Below are positions 53,791 through 63,069 of a stretch of 64,000 nt of DNA, one piece after another (positions within the stretch are counted from its first letter, which is position 1; each line of letters opens with the position of its first letter). Source of the stretch: Lentibacillus persicus (GTDB lineage: Bacteria; Bacillota; Bacilli; Bacillales; Amphibacillaceae). The notes below the pieces were generated by a model. It worked only from the letters and a program-made list of their open reading frames with translations, searched no databases and had not been told where the DNA came from. The stretch covers positions 124,001-188,000 of the forward strand of contig NZ_FOMR01000008.1 in assembly GCF_900112705.1 (NCBI RefSeq), given 5' to 3'. The position numbers and the translations under genes are program-made.

Positions 53791-54780
53791 ATGGAACTGA
53801 CAAAAGATGTGACGCTTGTCCCGGAGGTCAGCCAGGACAAATTGATAGATTTATATAGACAAATGTGGGTTATCCGTTTCTTCGATGAAAAAGTAGATGA
53901 ATTTTTTGCCAAAGGTATGATCCACGGTACCACGCACTTGGCGGTCGGTCAGGAAGCCAGTGCTGCCGGCGCTTGTGCGCTTTTGGACAACGAAGACAAA
54001 ATCACGAGCACCCACCGCGGCCACGGCCACTGCATTGCCAAAGGCGCAACAGCGGACCGGATGATGGCTGAACTGTTCGGTCGGACAACCGGCTACTGTA
54101 AGGGCAAAGGCGGCTCCATGCATATTGCCGACCTTGACATCGGAAACCTCGGCGCCAATGGCATCGTCGCAGGCGGCATCCCGCTTGCAGTCGGTTCAGC
54201 CCTGACAGCGAAAATGAAAGGCCTCGATTATGTAACCGTGTGCTTTTTCGGTGATGGCGCAACAAACGAAGGAAGTTTCCATGAAGCCGTCAACCTGGCT
54301 TCAATCTGGGATCTGCCGGTTATTTTTGTTTGCGAAAACAACTTGTACGGTATGTCCGGAAACGTCAATGAAATGACCAACGTCAAACATATCGCTGACC
54401 GCGCTGCAGCATACGGCATTCCGGGGGTTGTGGCAGACGGCAACGACATTGTTGATATGATGAACAAATCACACGATGCGATTGAACGTGCCCGCAGCGG
54501 CGAAGGGCCGACCCTGATCGAAGCGAAAACGTACCGCTGGAAAGGCCATTCGAAAAGTGACGCGAAAAAGTACCGCACACGTGAAGAAGAAAACGAATGG
54601 AAAGCAAAAGATCCGATCAAACGCTACAGAGAAGTGCTGATTGAAGCTGGCATCTTAACGGAAGAAAAAGCCGAAGAAATCCGCAAAAGCGCGAAAAAGG
54701 AAATTGAAGACGCGGTTGAATTTGCCGAAAATAGCCCAATGCCAACAGTAGATGACTTACTGACGGACGTTTATGCATAG
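53791..54780 (+). CDS. acoA: TPP-dependent dehydrogenase E1 alpha subunit (acetoin dehydrogenase-like)
   Basis: The 329-aa protein has the E1 alpha fold: TTHLAVGQEASAAGACA, THRGHGHCIAKG, GYCKGKGGSMHIAD and the thiamine/metal motif GDGATNEGSFHEAVNLASIW (about 154-173). These features fit acetoin dehydrogenase more than pyruvate dehydrogenase. Acetoin enzymes cleave CH3-CO-CHOH-R and pass the acetyl group to lipoate. The shared operator suggests a substrate from the adjacent polyol pathway. AAGGAG lies 8 bases before ATG 53791; the GTG at 53782 overlaps that site. Confidence 0.9.
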   Translation: MELTKDVTLVPEVSQDKLIDLYRQMWVIRFFDEKVDEFFAKGMIHGTTHLAVGQEASAAGACALLDNEDKITSTHRGHGHCIAKGATADRMMAELFGRTTGYCKGKGGSMHIADLDIGNLGANGIVAGGIPLAVGSALTAKMKGLDYVTVCFFGDGATNEGSFHEAVNLASIWDLPVIFVCENNLYGMSGNVNEMTNVKHIADRAAAYGIPGVVADGNDIVDMMNKSHDAIERARSGEGPTLIEAKTYRWKGHSKSDAKKYRTREEENEWKAKDPIKRYREVLIEAGILTEEKAEEIRKSAKKEIEDAVEFAENSPMPTVDDLLTDVYA

Positions 54781-54792
54781 GAGGGAATAGCA

Positions 54793-55776
54793 ATGAGAGA
54801 GATTACGTACTCAGAAGCAGTTCGCGAAGCATTAAGCCAGGAAATGCGCAAAAACGATGATGTTTATATTTTAGGTGAAGATATTGGTGTTTACGGCGGC
54901 GCGTTCGGCGTGACACGCGGAATGATCGAAGAATTCGGGCCGGACCGCATCCGCAATACCCCGATCAGTGAAGCCGGTATTGCCGGAGCAGCAGTCGGTT
55001 CGGCATTAACAGGCATGCGCCCGATCGTTGAGCTGCAATTTTCCGATTTTATTACAATTGCAATGGATCAGATGGCCAACCAAGCGGCGAAAATCCGTTA
55101 TATGTACGGCGGAAAAGGCCACGTGCCGATGGTTCTGCGCACACCGAGCGGATCGGGAACAGGTGCTGCTGCTCAGCACTCACAGAGTCTTGAAGCATGG
55201 GTCGCCCACATCCCGGGACTGAAAGTGGTTCAGCCATCAACAGGCTATGACGCCAAAGGCCTTTTAAAAGCCGCTATTGATGATGACAACCCGGTTATTT
55301 TTTATGAACACAAAACGCTTTACGGTACGAAATCCGATGTGCCTGAAGAACAATACAGCATTCCGCTCGGACAAGCCGCCATTAAACGCGAAGGAACCGA
55401 TGTCACGATTGTTGCCTATGCGGTCATGGTGCCGCGCGCGCTTGAAGCAGCGAAAGAACTTGAAAAAGAAGGCATCAGCGTTGAAGTCGTCGATCCAAGA
55501 ACATTGGTACCGCTTGATAAAGAAACAATTGTGAAGTCTGTTTCCAAAACGGGACGTGTCGTTGTGGCGCACGAAGCGGTCAAACGCGGCGGATACGGCG
55601 GCGAGATTGCCAGCATGATTGCAGAAAGTGACGCATTTGACTTTCTTGACGCACCAATCAAACGACTGGGCGGTGCTGAATCGCCAATCCCGTACAACCC
55701 TGAATTGGAAAAAGCGCACGTGCCGCAAGTGCCTGATCTTATACAAGCCGTAAAAGAAACACTGAATAAAGCGTAA
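54793..55776 (+). CDS. acoB: TPP-dependent dehydrogenase E1 beta subunit
   Basis: This 327-aa protein is the partner of the E1 alpha subunit. Motifs are [60 protein letters not shown] and [11 protein letters not shown]. It follows acoA by 12 bases with GGAGGGA. Size and motifs match AcoB. Confidence 0.93.
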   Translation: MREITYSEAVREALSQEMRKNDDVYILGEDIGVYGGAFGVTRGMIEEFGPDRIRNTPISEAGIAGAAVGSALTGMRPIVELQFSDFITIAMDQMANQAAKIRYMYGGKGHVPMVLRTPSGSGTGAAAQHSQSLEAWVAHIPGLKVVQPSTGYDAKGLLKAAIDDDNPVIFYEHKTLYGTKSDVPEEQYSIPLGQAAIKREGTDVTIVAYAVMVPRALEAAKELEKEGISVEVVDPRTLVPLDKETIVKSVSKTGRVVVAHEAVKRGGYGGEIASMIAESDAFDFLDAPIKRLGGAESPIPYNPELEKAHVPQVPDLIQAVKETLNKA

Positions 55777-55792
55777 GGGAGGGTTTTCTATC

Positions 55793-57121
55793 ATGGCGAA
55801 AGAAGTATTTATGCCGAAACTCAGCAGTACCATGGAAGAGGGTACATTGCTGGAATGGTTTAAAGAAGAAGGCGATTCCGTTGAAGTCGGGGAACCGTTA
55901 TTTGAAATCATGACCGACAAAATAAACATTGAAGTGGAATCGTATGAAGAAGGTGTGCTGCTGAAACGTTATTATGATGTTGATGCGGAAATTCCGGTCA
56001 ATGCCGTCATTGGCTATGTCGGCGAAGAAGGGGAAAATGTGCCTGAAAACCCTCCTGAAGCTGGAGCGGATAACGGTGAAGGTGCTGAGGAAGAAACGGC
56101 GCGATCAGAAGCTGACGCAAGCGCGGATGAGGTTCAAGATGGTACAGGAGACGACAAAGTGCGTGCCACGCCTGCAGCCCGGCGTATTGCCCGTGAAGCA
56201 AATGTTAATTTGGCTTCGGTGCAAGGCTCCGGGCCAAAAGGACGCCGCCATGAGCACGATGTGAAAAATGTTCTCGACAGTACGAAAGCGACACCGCTTG
56301 CCGATAAAATTGCTGCCGATCAAGGCGTTGACTTGTCAGCAGTCGAGGGGTCAGGCCCCCACGGAAAAGTGCGCAAAGATGACGTCCTGCAGCATACAAC
56401 GCATGCAGCAGCACAAAGCGTTCCGGCTGACGATGTCGAGCGCATCAAACTGAAAGGCCTGCGGAAGGCTGTTGCCGATAAAATGGTTCAAAGTACAACT
56501 GAAATTCCGCATGTCACACTGACGAGCGAGATCGATATGACGCATGTCATCGATGTGCGCAAGACACTCTTGCCGATTATTGAAAAACAAACCGGGTACA
56601 GAGTCTCCTACACCGAAATTTTGATGAAGGCTGTCTCACAGCTAATGGACGCGCATCCGCGGGTCAACGCATCGCTTGACGGCAACGAGATTGTGCTGAA
56701 TAAGTCGGTCAATATTGGACTTGCGGTGGCAGTTGAAGACGGCTTAATTGTCCCGTCGGTTAAAGATGCAGATAAGAAAGGTCTCGCACAATTGACGAAA
56801 GTAAGCAAAACGCTCGGTCAAAAAGCACGCGACAATAAATTGACACCTGATGAGATGGCGGGCAGTACATTCTCGATCAGTAACCTGGGCATGTATGCGA
56901 TCGACGGGTTCACACCAATTATCAATCCGCCAGAAACTGCGATTCTCGGTGTCGGCCGCATCGTCGAAAAACCGGTCGTAATTGACGGTGAAATCGAAGT
57001 CCGGCCAATAATGACGCTCAGTCTGTCATTCGACCACCGGGCAATCGATGGTGCACCCGCCGCAGCATTTTTGACCGATTTGAAAGAGCGGCTGGAAAAT
57101 CCATACGGCCTGTTGATATAA
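55793..57121 (+). CDS. acoC: Dihydrolipoyl acyltransferase E2 with two subunit-binding domains
   Basis: The 442-aa E2 has one lipoyl domain (about 1-78, lipoylated Lys43 in MTDKINIE), an acidic linker, two peripheral subunit-binding domains (ATPAARRIAREANVNLASV near 125 and ATPLADKIAADQGVDLSAV near 165) and the catalytic domain with SFDHRAIDGAPAAAF near the end. It moves the acetyl group from lipoate to CoA. Two subunit-binding domains are more than the single one usual in this family. Confidence 0.92.
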   Translation: MAKEVFMPKLSSTMEEGTLLEWFKEEGDSVEVGEPLFEIMTDKINIEVESYEEGVLLKRYYDVDAEIPVNAVIGYVGEEGENVPENPPEAGADNGEGAEEETARSEADASADEVQDGTGDDKVRATPAARRIAREANVNLASVQGSGPKGRRHEHDVKNVLDSTKATPLADKIAADQGVDLSAVEGSGPHGKVRKDDVLQHTTHAAAQSVPADDVERIKLKGLRKAVADKMVQSTTEIPHVTLTSEIDMTHVIDVRKTLLPIIEKQTGYRVSYTEILMKAVSQLMDAHPRVNASLDGNEIVLNKSVNIGLAVAVEDGLIVPSVKDADKKGLAQLTKVSKTLGQKARDNKLTPDEMAGSTFSISNLGMYAIDGFTPIINPPETAILGVGRIVEKPVVIDGEIEVRPIMTLSLSFDHRAIDGAPAAAFLTDLKERLENPYGLLI

Positions 57122-57134
57122 GGGGTGAACTAGA

Positions 57135-58517
57135 ATGAAATGTTATAATCTCGCAATTATCGGCGCAGGCCCTGGCGGCTATGTTGCAGCGATCAGGGCG
57201 GCTAAAGAAGGCTTAAGTGTCGCTCTCGTCTCCGGGGACGATCTTGGCGGGACATGTCTCAACCGCGGTTGTATTCCGTCCAAGACCATGCTGAAACATG
57301 TCGAGGTCATTGAAAATATTAAGGGTGCCAAAACATACGGCATCACCGTTAATGACTTTTCTTTTTCAATCAAAGATATGGTCGGCCGGAAAACAAAAGT
57401 CGTTAAAACATTGAAAAATGGCATTAAAGCCTTAATGAAGCAAAACAAGATTGATGTGTTTGACGGCATCGGGACCGTCAACAAAGATAAAACCGTCGTG
57501 ATTAAAGGCGGCGGTTCAGCCGAGACAATCCAGGCTGACAATGTCATTTTGGCAAACGGATCAAAACCATTCATTCCAACGCTGCCAGGTATTGATGCGG
57601 TTGACTATTATACGAGTGATACGATTTTTGATATTGAAGAGGTACCGTCCGATATGGTGATTATGGGCGGCGGGGTGATCGGTCTCGAGATCGCCTGTAT
57701 CTTTAACAGCCTTGATACAAACGTCGAAATCGTTGAAATGGCTGATCGTATTTTACCGACTGAAGATCGTGAGGCCTCAGATTATATGAAGCGGGAACTG
57801 AGCAAGAAAGGCATTGGCATTCAGACGGATGCTAAAATTACCGGCTTCAGCAAAAACGGCCGGAAGACAGTGGTTGAAGTCGAGTCGGCAGATAGTACGA
57901 AAAACACTCTCGAAACCGACAGCGTGCTGGTTGCCGTCGGCCGCGAGCCGAACCTGACCGGGATTGAGAATCTCGGCGTCACATTTGACGGTAAATTTGT
58001 CAAAGTTGATCCGAACCTGCAGACCACTGTGGATGGCATTTATGCGATTGGCGATCTGATCGGTGGCTATCAGCTTGCTCACGCCGCAAGCGAGGAAGGC
58101 ATACGAGCTGTCACTCATATTGCGGGGAGCGCCCCGCCACCAGCATCACCTATCCCGCGCTGTGTCTACACGTTTCCCGAAGTTGCAAGCGTCGGCATGA
58201 CTGAAGATCAGGCGAAAAAACACGGTTACCGCATACGGACGAAGAAAGTCGACATCGCCGCGAACGGCAAAGCAATCGCAGCCGGTGAAACAAGCGGCTT
58301 TATGAAACTCATCTCAGAAGAGAAATACGGCGAAATGCTCGGCGTCGTCATGGTCGGCGCCCACGTCACCGAAATGATCAGCCAGGCGACTGCCTACATG
58401 CATCTCGAAGGCATGGTAGAGGAGCTCGACACTATGGTCTTCCCGCACCCAACGGTCTCTGAAGCACTTGGCGAAGCAGGAAGCGCCTGGCTTGAAAAAG
58501 GTATTCACTACAGTTAA
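57135..58517 (+). CDS. acoL: Dihydrolipoyl dehydrogenase (E3)
   Basis: The 460-aa flavoenzyme reoxidises the lipoyl group with NAD. It has FAD motif LAIIGAGPGGYVAAIRA, redox disulfide GGTCLNRGCIPSK (Cys41 and Cys46), NAD motif MGGGVIGLEIACIF, GIYAIGDLIGGYQLAHAASEEG (FAD) and the C-terminal His-Glu pair in VFPHPTVSEALGEA. It has no fused lipoyl domain. It closes the four-gene complex operon. Confidence 0.96.
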   Translation: MKCYNLAIIGAGPGGYVAAIRAAKEGLSVALVSGDDLGGTCLNRGCIPSKTMLKHVEVIENIKGAKTYGITVNDFSFSIKDMVGRKTKVVKTLKNGIKALMKQNKIDVFDGIGTVNKDKTVVIKGGGSAETIQADNVILANGSKPFIPTLPGIDAVDYYTSDTIFDIEEVPSDMVIMGGGVIGLEIACIFNSLDTNVEIVEMADRILPTEDREASDYMKRELSKKGIGIQTDAKITGFSKNGRKTVVEVESADSTKNTLETDSVLVAVGREPNLTGIENLGVTFDGKFVKVDPNLQTTVDGIYAIGDLIGGYQLAHAASEEGIRAVTHIAGSAPPPASPIPRCVYTFPEVASVGMTEDQAKKHGYRIRTKKVDIAANGKAIAAGETSGFMKLISEEKYGEMLGVVMVGAHVTEMISQATAYMHLEGMVEELDTMVFPHPTVSEALGEAGSAWLEKGIHYS

Positions 58518-58522
58518 TGAAG

Positions 58523-58554
58523 GAGGTTTTCAGCCGCGGCTGAAAACCTCTTTT
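58523..58554 (+). terminator. Terminator of the aco-like operon
   Basis: A perfect palindrome GAGGTTTTCAGCCG-CGGCTGAAAACCTC is followed by TTTT, 6 bases after the acoL stop. Confidence 0.88.
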
Positions 58555-58753
58555 GAAAGAAAAGATGGCCATCGCGGTTGCGCGGTGGCTTGCGGTGGTA
58601 AATCGAGTGAAAGCGCCATCGCAACGACCGTCGATCAAGCCGAGCGAGGTCGCTGTCGGGAAGATCGAGAATACAATAAACTCGCCCATTCCTAACCCCT
58701 ACACCAACCATCCGTAGATAACTTCCGGAACCGCGTCTTCCAATGCTCCATTT
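58555..58753. other. Intergenic stretch without a recognised gene
   Basis: It contains inverted words (GATGGCCATCG, TGGCGCTTTC-type segments around 58565-58625) but no ORF with a ribosome site and no known RNA motif. Confidence 0.4.
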
Positions 58754-58782
58754 TTGTGCACTGCACGTCCAAGGTGTATGAT
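58754..58782 (+). promoter_or_regulatory. Predicted sigma-A promoter of the CAP-domain gene
   Basis: TTGTGC and TATGAT are 17 bases apart, 41 bases before the start codon. Confidence 0.55.
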
Positions 58783-58823
58783 AGAGGTACAACGTTAAGA
58801 TTGACATTAAAGGAGCAACCGCG

Positions 58824-59531
58824 ATGAAACGGTTATTTATATTAATTGCAATTATATTGATGGTATGGATTTGGGCACCGGATTCTGTTCAGAATGGGTG
58901 GAACTCGGATAAGATAGGTTCGAAAATAGAAAATTGGACAGTGTCGGCTCAGGATTGGTTTAACGAACAGGATTTCTCACTAGAAGACTCTTTAGCGCAC
59001 TTGGAAAGGCAACTGAGCGAGCTTATTCAATCGTTTGAGCAGGATTCGGAACCGGCGTCTACAACGCCCGACACGTCCGTAACCGACTCGACCGGGGAGA
59101 CAGCTCCCGCCGGGGATACCAATGAGGGGACAGATCCCACTGAATTTGAAAAAGAAGTTGTGGAACTGGTCAACGACGAGCGGACTGAGCGGGGACTGTC
59201 CCCGCTCGAGATGCACAATCGCTTAAGTGATGTCGCTCGTAAAAAGTCACAGGACATGGCCGACAACGACTATTTCAGCCACACATCACCGACATACGGC
59301 TCCCCGTTTGAAATGATGGATCAATTTGATTTTAGCTACCGTCTGGCCGGTGAAAACATCGCCGCCGGGCAGCGCAGCCCCGAGCAAGTCGTGGAAGGCT
59401 GGATGAACAGCGAAGGCCACCGCGAAAATATATTGAAGGAAGACTTCACCCACATCGGTGTTGGATATGTAGAAGATGGCGGGCTTAAGTACGGCACCTA
59501 CTGGACGCAGTTGTTCATGACCCCGCGGTAG
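58824..59531 (+). CDS. CAP-domain (SCP/YkwD-like) surface or secreted protein
   Basis: This 235-aa protein has an N-terminal hydrophobic segment (LFILIAIILMVWIWAP), an acidic Thr/Ser/Asp-rich stalk (about 60-108) and a CAP domain (about 110-235). Domain motifs are VVELVNDERTERGLSPLEM, DNDYFSHTSPTYG, AGENIAAGQRSPEQVVEGWM, SEGHRENILKEDFTHIGVG and YWTQLF. The His/Glu set of the CAP cavity is present. YkwD-type proteins are common in spore formers; the function is unclear. AAAGGAG precedes the ATG. Confidence 0.88.
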   Translation: MKRLFILIAIILMVWIWAPDSVQNGWNSDKIGSKIENWTVSAQDWFNEQDFSLEDSLAHLERQLSELIQSFEQDSEPASTTPDTSVTDSTGETAPAGDTNEGTDPTEFEKEVVELVNDERTERGLSPLEMHNRLSDVARKKSQDMADNDYFSHTSPTYGSPFEMMDQFDFSYRLAGENIAAGQRSPEQVVEGWMNSEGHRENILKEDFTHIGVGYVEDGGLKYGTYWTQLFMTPR

Positions 59532-59574
59532 TTAAAAAGGATAAGCATTTTTCGGAAATTACGAGAGGTTGGAG

Positions 59575-59616
59575 TCAGGCCTATCGCCATTAAAGCTTGG
59601 CGGTAAGCCTGATTTT
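59575..59616 (+). terminator. Terminator after the CAP-domain gene
   Basis: TCAGGCCTATCGCCA pairs with TGGCGGTAAGCCTGA (two mismatches) around TTAAAGCT, followed by TTTTAT. Confidence 0.72.
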
Positions 59617-59795
59617 ATATATTGATGCGATGGCTTGTGGTGGAAAAATTTCTATTAGGTCGTATTGGAAGGGTGTGGTTTTTGGTAGGATTTATGTAGG
59701 ATAGCCTCCGGGGCGACTTGAGGCCTGTTTGATGTGGGGCGAGGTGTGACATCCGCGGGATTGGTCGTTTGGACCCTGTGAGCTCGTGCCTGAAA

Positions 59796-60066
59796 AGTGC
59801 GAGGGACGGCTTGAGTCGTGCGGGAATGGCGGTGAAACGTGCGAGGAGCGGCTTGGGTCGAGCGGGATTGGTGGTGAATCGTGCGGGGCAGCGCCCAGAA
59901 CGTGCGGGAACACCGGTGAATCGTGCGGGAGCACGCTCAGAACGTGCGACTCCGCCGCCAAAACGTGCGGGCTCACGCTCAAACCGTGCGGGAACGCCGT
60001 CAAACCGTGCGACTTACCCGCCAAACCGTGCGGCCTCACACCAAAATCGTGCGACACGCCCAAACC
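59796..60066 (+). repeat. CGTGCG array 2: 13 units at 21-bp pitch
   Basis: Cores lie at 59796, 59817, 59838 and so on to 60048, each step 21 bp; two are degenerate (AGTGCG, CGAGCG). An out-of-phase CGTGCC lies 11 bases before the first. The array lies between convergent genes and ends just before the symporter stop. It fills most of the gap 59617-60104. Confidence 0.92.
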
Positions 60067-60104
60067 AATCAACCCCGCTCGCCGAACCACTGCCTAGCAC
60101 ACAA

Positions 60105-61460
60105 TCAATCTTGTTTTGCGCTGCCATGGAAATAGTCGTCCGTCACGGCGCGGATTTGTTTGCTTAAGAAAATAAGTGCGATGATATTGGGCACAATGAC
60201 CATGGCTAACAATAGGTCTAGAAATTGCCAGATGAACTGCAGGCCGCCGATTGCACCAATCAAGATGGCTATGGTATAGACAACCCGCATGAAATTGGAA
60301 AAGCGGATGCCGAACAGGAACTCGGCTTGTTTTTCGCCATAATAAATCAGCACGATGACTGTCGAAATGACAAATAAGAGCAGCACAATGGAAATGATCG
60401 CACCGGCTGTTGTGTCACCGAAAACGGTTGAAAAAGCGATTGCTACCATGTTTGCAGCGTTATCCGAGCCGACATCTGTCCAGGCGCCGGAAGTGATAAC
60501 AACCAGCGCGGTCATTGTGCAGACGACCAGTGTGTCCAGCATGACTTCGAACACGCCCCAGAAACCTTGTTTGGCCGGGTGATTATTTTGGGCCGCTGAA
60601 TGAATAATGGGTGCCGTTCCCATTCCTGCTTCATTCGAGTATAACCCGCGTGCTAGACCCCAGCGAATGGCCGCTGCCACTCCGGCACCGGCAAATCCTC
60701 CAGTGGCGGAAATCGGCGTTAAAGCATGCTGGAAAATCAAAACCAGCGCATTCGGAATGGCGGAAGCGTTATAGATGAGAACAATGAGAGAAAGGACGAG
60801 ATAAATCACCACCATCAGCGGGATCAATTTTTCTGTCACGCTGCCAATGGTTTTGACACCTCCGAAGATAACCAGACCGACGATCAGCATGATAACCAGT
60901 CCTGAGATGAAAGGCTGGATACCGAAAGCGCCTTCAATATTGGAGGCGATCGAATTTGCCTGGACCATCGTACTTGCAGCCACCTCAATCATCAGGGCAA
61001 ACGCAAAGAAATAAGCTACTTTCTTCCATCCAAGCCCTTTGCGGATGTAATACATGGGCCCGCCCACAAACTCACCATCCTCATTTTTTTCACGGTATTT
61101 CAGTCCGAGCACAACTTCTGAATATTTCGTCGCCATGCCAATCAGGGCAACCACCCACATCCAAAATACAGCCCCTGGTCCCCCGAGCGCAATCGCCACC
61201 GGAACGCCTACAATATTGGCAGCGCCCATCGTCGAAGCAAGAGCGGATGATGTCGCTTGAAAAGGACTTACCGTACCGGGATCGTTGTTTTTCGCCAAAA
61301 TTTTACCAAATGTTTGTTTCATAATGTGCGGCAGTTGTGTGAATTGGAAAAAACCAAGCCGAACGGTCAAATAAACCCCGCCACCCATCAATAAAATGAT
61401 CATCGGCAACCCCCAGACGAAGTTCGTCAGATTGCTGATGAATGCTGTGAAGCTTTCCAT
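60105..61460 (-). CDS. AGCS-family sodium:alanine/glycine symporter
   Basis: This 451-aa protein has about 10-11 membrane helices and the AGCS features WGLPMIILLMGGGVYLTVRL, SALASTMGAANIVGVPVAIALGGPGAVFW, RWGLARGLYSNEAGMGTAPI and AAQNNHPAKQGFWG. It takes up alanine or glycine with sodium. The open frame extends to 61985, but that extension is a translation of CGTGCG array 3. GGAGG before the ATG at 61460 fixes the start. Confidence 0.93.
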   Translation of the reverse strand: MESFTAFISNLTNFVWGLPMIILLMGGGVYLTVRLGFFQFTQLPHIMKQTFGKILAKNNDPGTVSPFQATSSALASTMGAANIVGVPVAIALGGPGAVFWMWVVALIGMATKYSEVVLGLKYREKNEDGEFVGGPMYYIRKGLGWKKVAYFFAFALMIEVAASTMVQANSIASNIEGAFGIQPFISGLVIMLIVGLVIFGGVKTIGSVTEKLIPLMVVIYLVLSLIVLIYNASAIPNALVLIFQHALTPISATGGFAGAGVAAAIRWGLARGLYSNEAGMGTAPIIHSAAQNNHPAKQGFWGVFEVMLDTLVVCTMTALVVITSGAWTDVGSDNAANMVAIAFSTVFGDTTAGAIISIVLLLFVISTVIVLIYYGEKQAEFLFGIRFSNFMRVVYTIAILIGAIGGLQFIWQFLDLLLAMVIVPNIIALIFLSKQIRAVTDDYFHGSAKQD

Positions 61461-61629
61461 TATAATCGCCTCCTTGATATCAATGTCTGGTTGCGACCTT
61501 GTTTCCAGCTGCACAAATTTTAAGAATAAAAGAAGTTTAAAATTTTTCTCAAAAAATGTCAAATGCTTTTGGAACAACTTCCCGCCAGTTGCAGGCGTAC
61601 GGCCGATTCGTCGCGACCTCAACAGCAAC

Positions 61630-61950
61630 CGTGCGAGATCGCTTTCGAAACGTGCGAGAGAGACGAAGAACCGTGCGGGACCGCTTGGAAATCGTGCGAG
61701 AGCGGTGGTAAACCGTGCGACTCCGGCGCCAAGCCGTGCGAGGCTACGCTCAAACCGTGCGACACATCCACCAAGTCGTGCGAACCGACGCCCAAACCGT
61801 GCGAGGCTACGCTCAAACCGTGCGACAAATCCGCCGAACCGTGCGAGACCCCGTCCAGAACGTGCGAGAGCGGTGGAGAAACGTGCGGGCTCGTTCGGAA
61901 ATCGTGCGAGAGCATCGCCTTCGAACCGTGCGACCTCACCGTCAATTGCA
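61630..61950 (+). repeat. CGTGCG array 3: 15 units, one 24-bp step
   Basis: Cores lie at 61630, 61651 and so on to 61903 at exact 21-bp steps, then 61927 after a 24-bp step; a degenerate unit follows at 61948. It occupies the divergent region between the symporter and the NERD-like gene, so both promoters must lie beside or inside it. The rest of the gap 61461-62097 shows no gene. Confidence 0.92.
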
Positions 61951-62097
61951 CGACACCGCCCCTCCATCCACCTGCAATCAGCCAAATGTCACCCGTAGCT
62001 ACATCCCGCCCAAGAAAAATTTTCATAAAAATTCCTTTAAGCTCACCAATATGCTATAGTAAAGACCACCCCCAAAACTTAATAAAGGAGCAAAACA

Positions 62098-63051
62098 ATG
62101 ATACGTCAGCATCGTTCAAAACCACTGCCACTCAAAAAACTCGATGCGGTCATCCCGCGGCTGCCCGCTCAATTTCCAACCCTTTCGAAAATGCAAGAAG
62201 ATGTCAGAAAGCAGCAGCACGGCTACAACGGTGAGTTACAAGTCGATTATTACCTCGATAACCTCGCGCCAATGTACGACATACTCCGTGATGTTTATCT
62301 CCGCCAGAACAACAAAAACTTTCAAATTGACTCTTGCATCATCGGTGATTATGCCGTCTACAATGCTGATTCCAAAAATTACAACGGTACCATCGAATTC
62401 AACACCACTCTCCGGCAGCTCACCCGTTCCGATGGCACAATTGAATCAGGCTTCGAATATCCCATTACCCAAGTTACAAATCAGGCATTCCATCTTCAAA
62501 ATTGGCTGACCCAGCATTACTTCACACAGATCCCCATCACAAGCTTCGCCGTAATTGCCGACCCATCAACAATTGTCAAAGTCCAAGGCAGCCAGGAAAA
62601 AGTAGCTAAATACGTCACGCACAGTGCAGAAGTCTCCAATCTCATCATGGCATACGAACGCCAGCTGGCCCGGAGCGGTGCCAAAAAACTGCCCGCCAAA
62701 CTAATCGGACAAGCTATCCTTCACGAGAGCGGCCAATTCGATCGGGATTTGTATAAAATTTATGGCATCAAACCATCAGATATCCTGCCCGGCGTCATCT
62801 GTCCCAAATGCCGTCTGCTTGGTATGAAACGCGTTCACAGCGGATGGTGGTGCCCCAAATGCATGCAAAAACATACCAATGCCCACCTGAATGCACTCAA
62901 CGATTACCTCATGCTGATAAAAAATACCATTACCAACAGCGAATGTATGAGGTTCCTGGGTCTCAAAAACAGAGGCGTGGCCACACGCATCCTCAAAAAA
63001 AGCGGGTTGGCCTACAATGAAAAACAGCGCAGCTGGTATAAAAAGAAATGA
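62098..63051 (+). CDS. NERD-domain-like protein with C-terminal zinc ribbon
   Basis: This 317-aa protein has a NERD-like nuclease-related domain: HGYNGELQVDYYLDNL, FQIDSCIIGDYAVYNADSKNYNG. The usual acidic residue before K is here Asp-Ser-Lys rather than Glu-x-Lys. A C-terminal zinc ribbon (CPKCRLLGMKRVHSGWWCPKC) and a basic tail (ATRILKKSGLAYNEKQRSW) look DNA-binding. NERD proteins are thought to act in nucleic acid processing; the exact role is unknown. AAAGGAG precedes the ATG. It is bracketed by CGTGCG arrays 3 and 4. Confidence 0.75.
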   Translation: MIRQHRSKPLPLKKLDAVIPRLPAQFPTLSKMQEDVRKQQHGYNGELQVDYYLDNLAPMYDILRDVYLRQNNKNFQIDSCIIGDYAVYNADSKNYNGTIEFNTTLRQLTRSDGTIESGFEYPITQVTNQAFHLQNWLTQHYFTQIPITSFAVIADPSTIVKVQGSQEKVAKYVTHSAEVSNLIMAYERQLARSGAKKLPAKLIGQAILHESGQFDRDLYKIYGIKPSDILPGVICPKCRLLGMKRVHSGWWCPKCMQKHTNAHLNALNDYLMLIKNTITNSECMRFLGLKNRGVATRILKKSGLAYNEKQRSWYKKK

Positions 63052-63069
63052 CACAGCAGTTAGAAGGTA

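Noticed and set aside
61461-61985. N-terminal extension of the AGCS symporter
   Set aside because: It is a translation of CGTGCG array 3. GGAGG marks the start at 61460.
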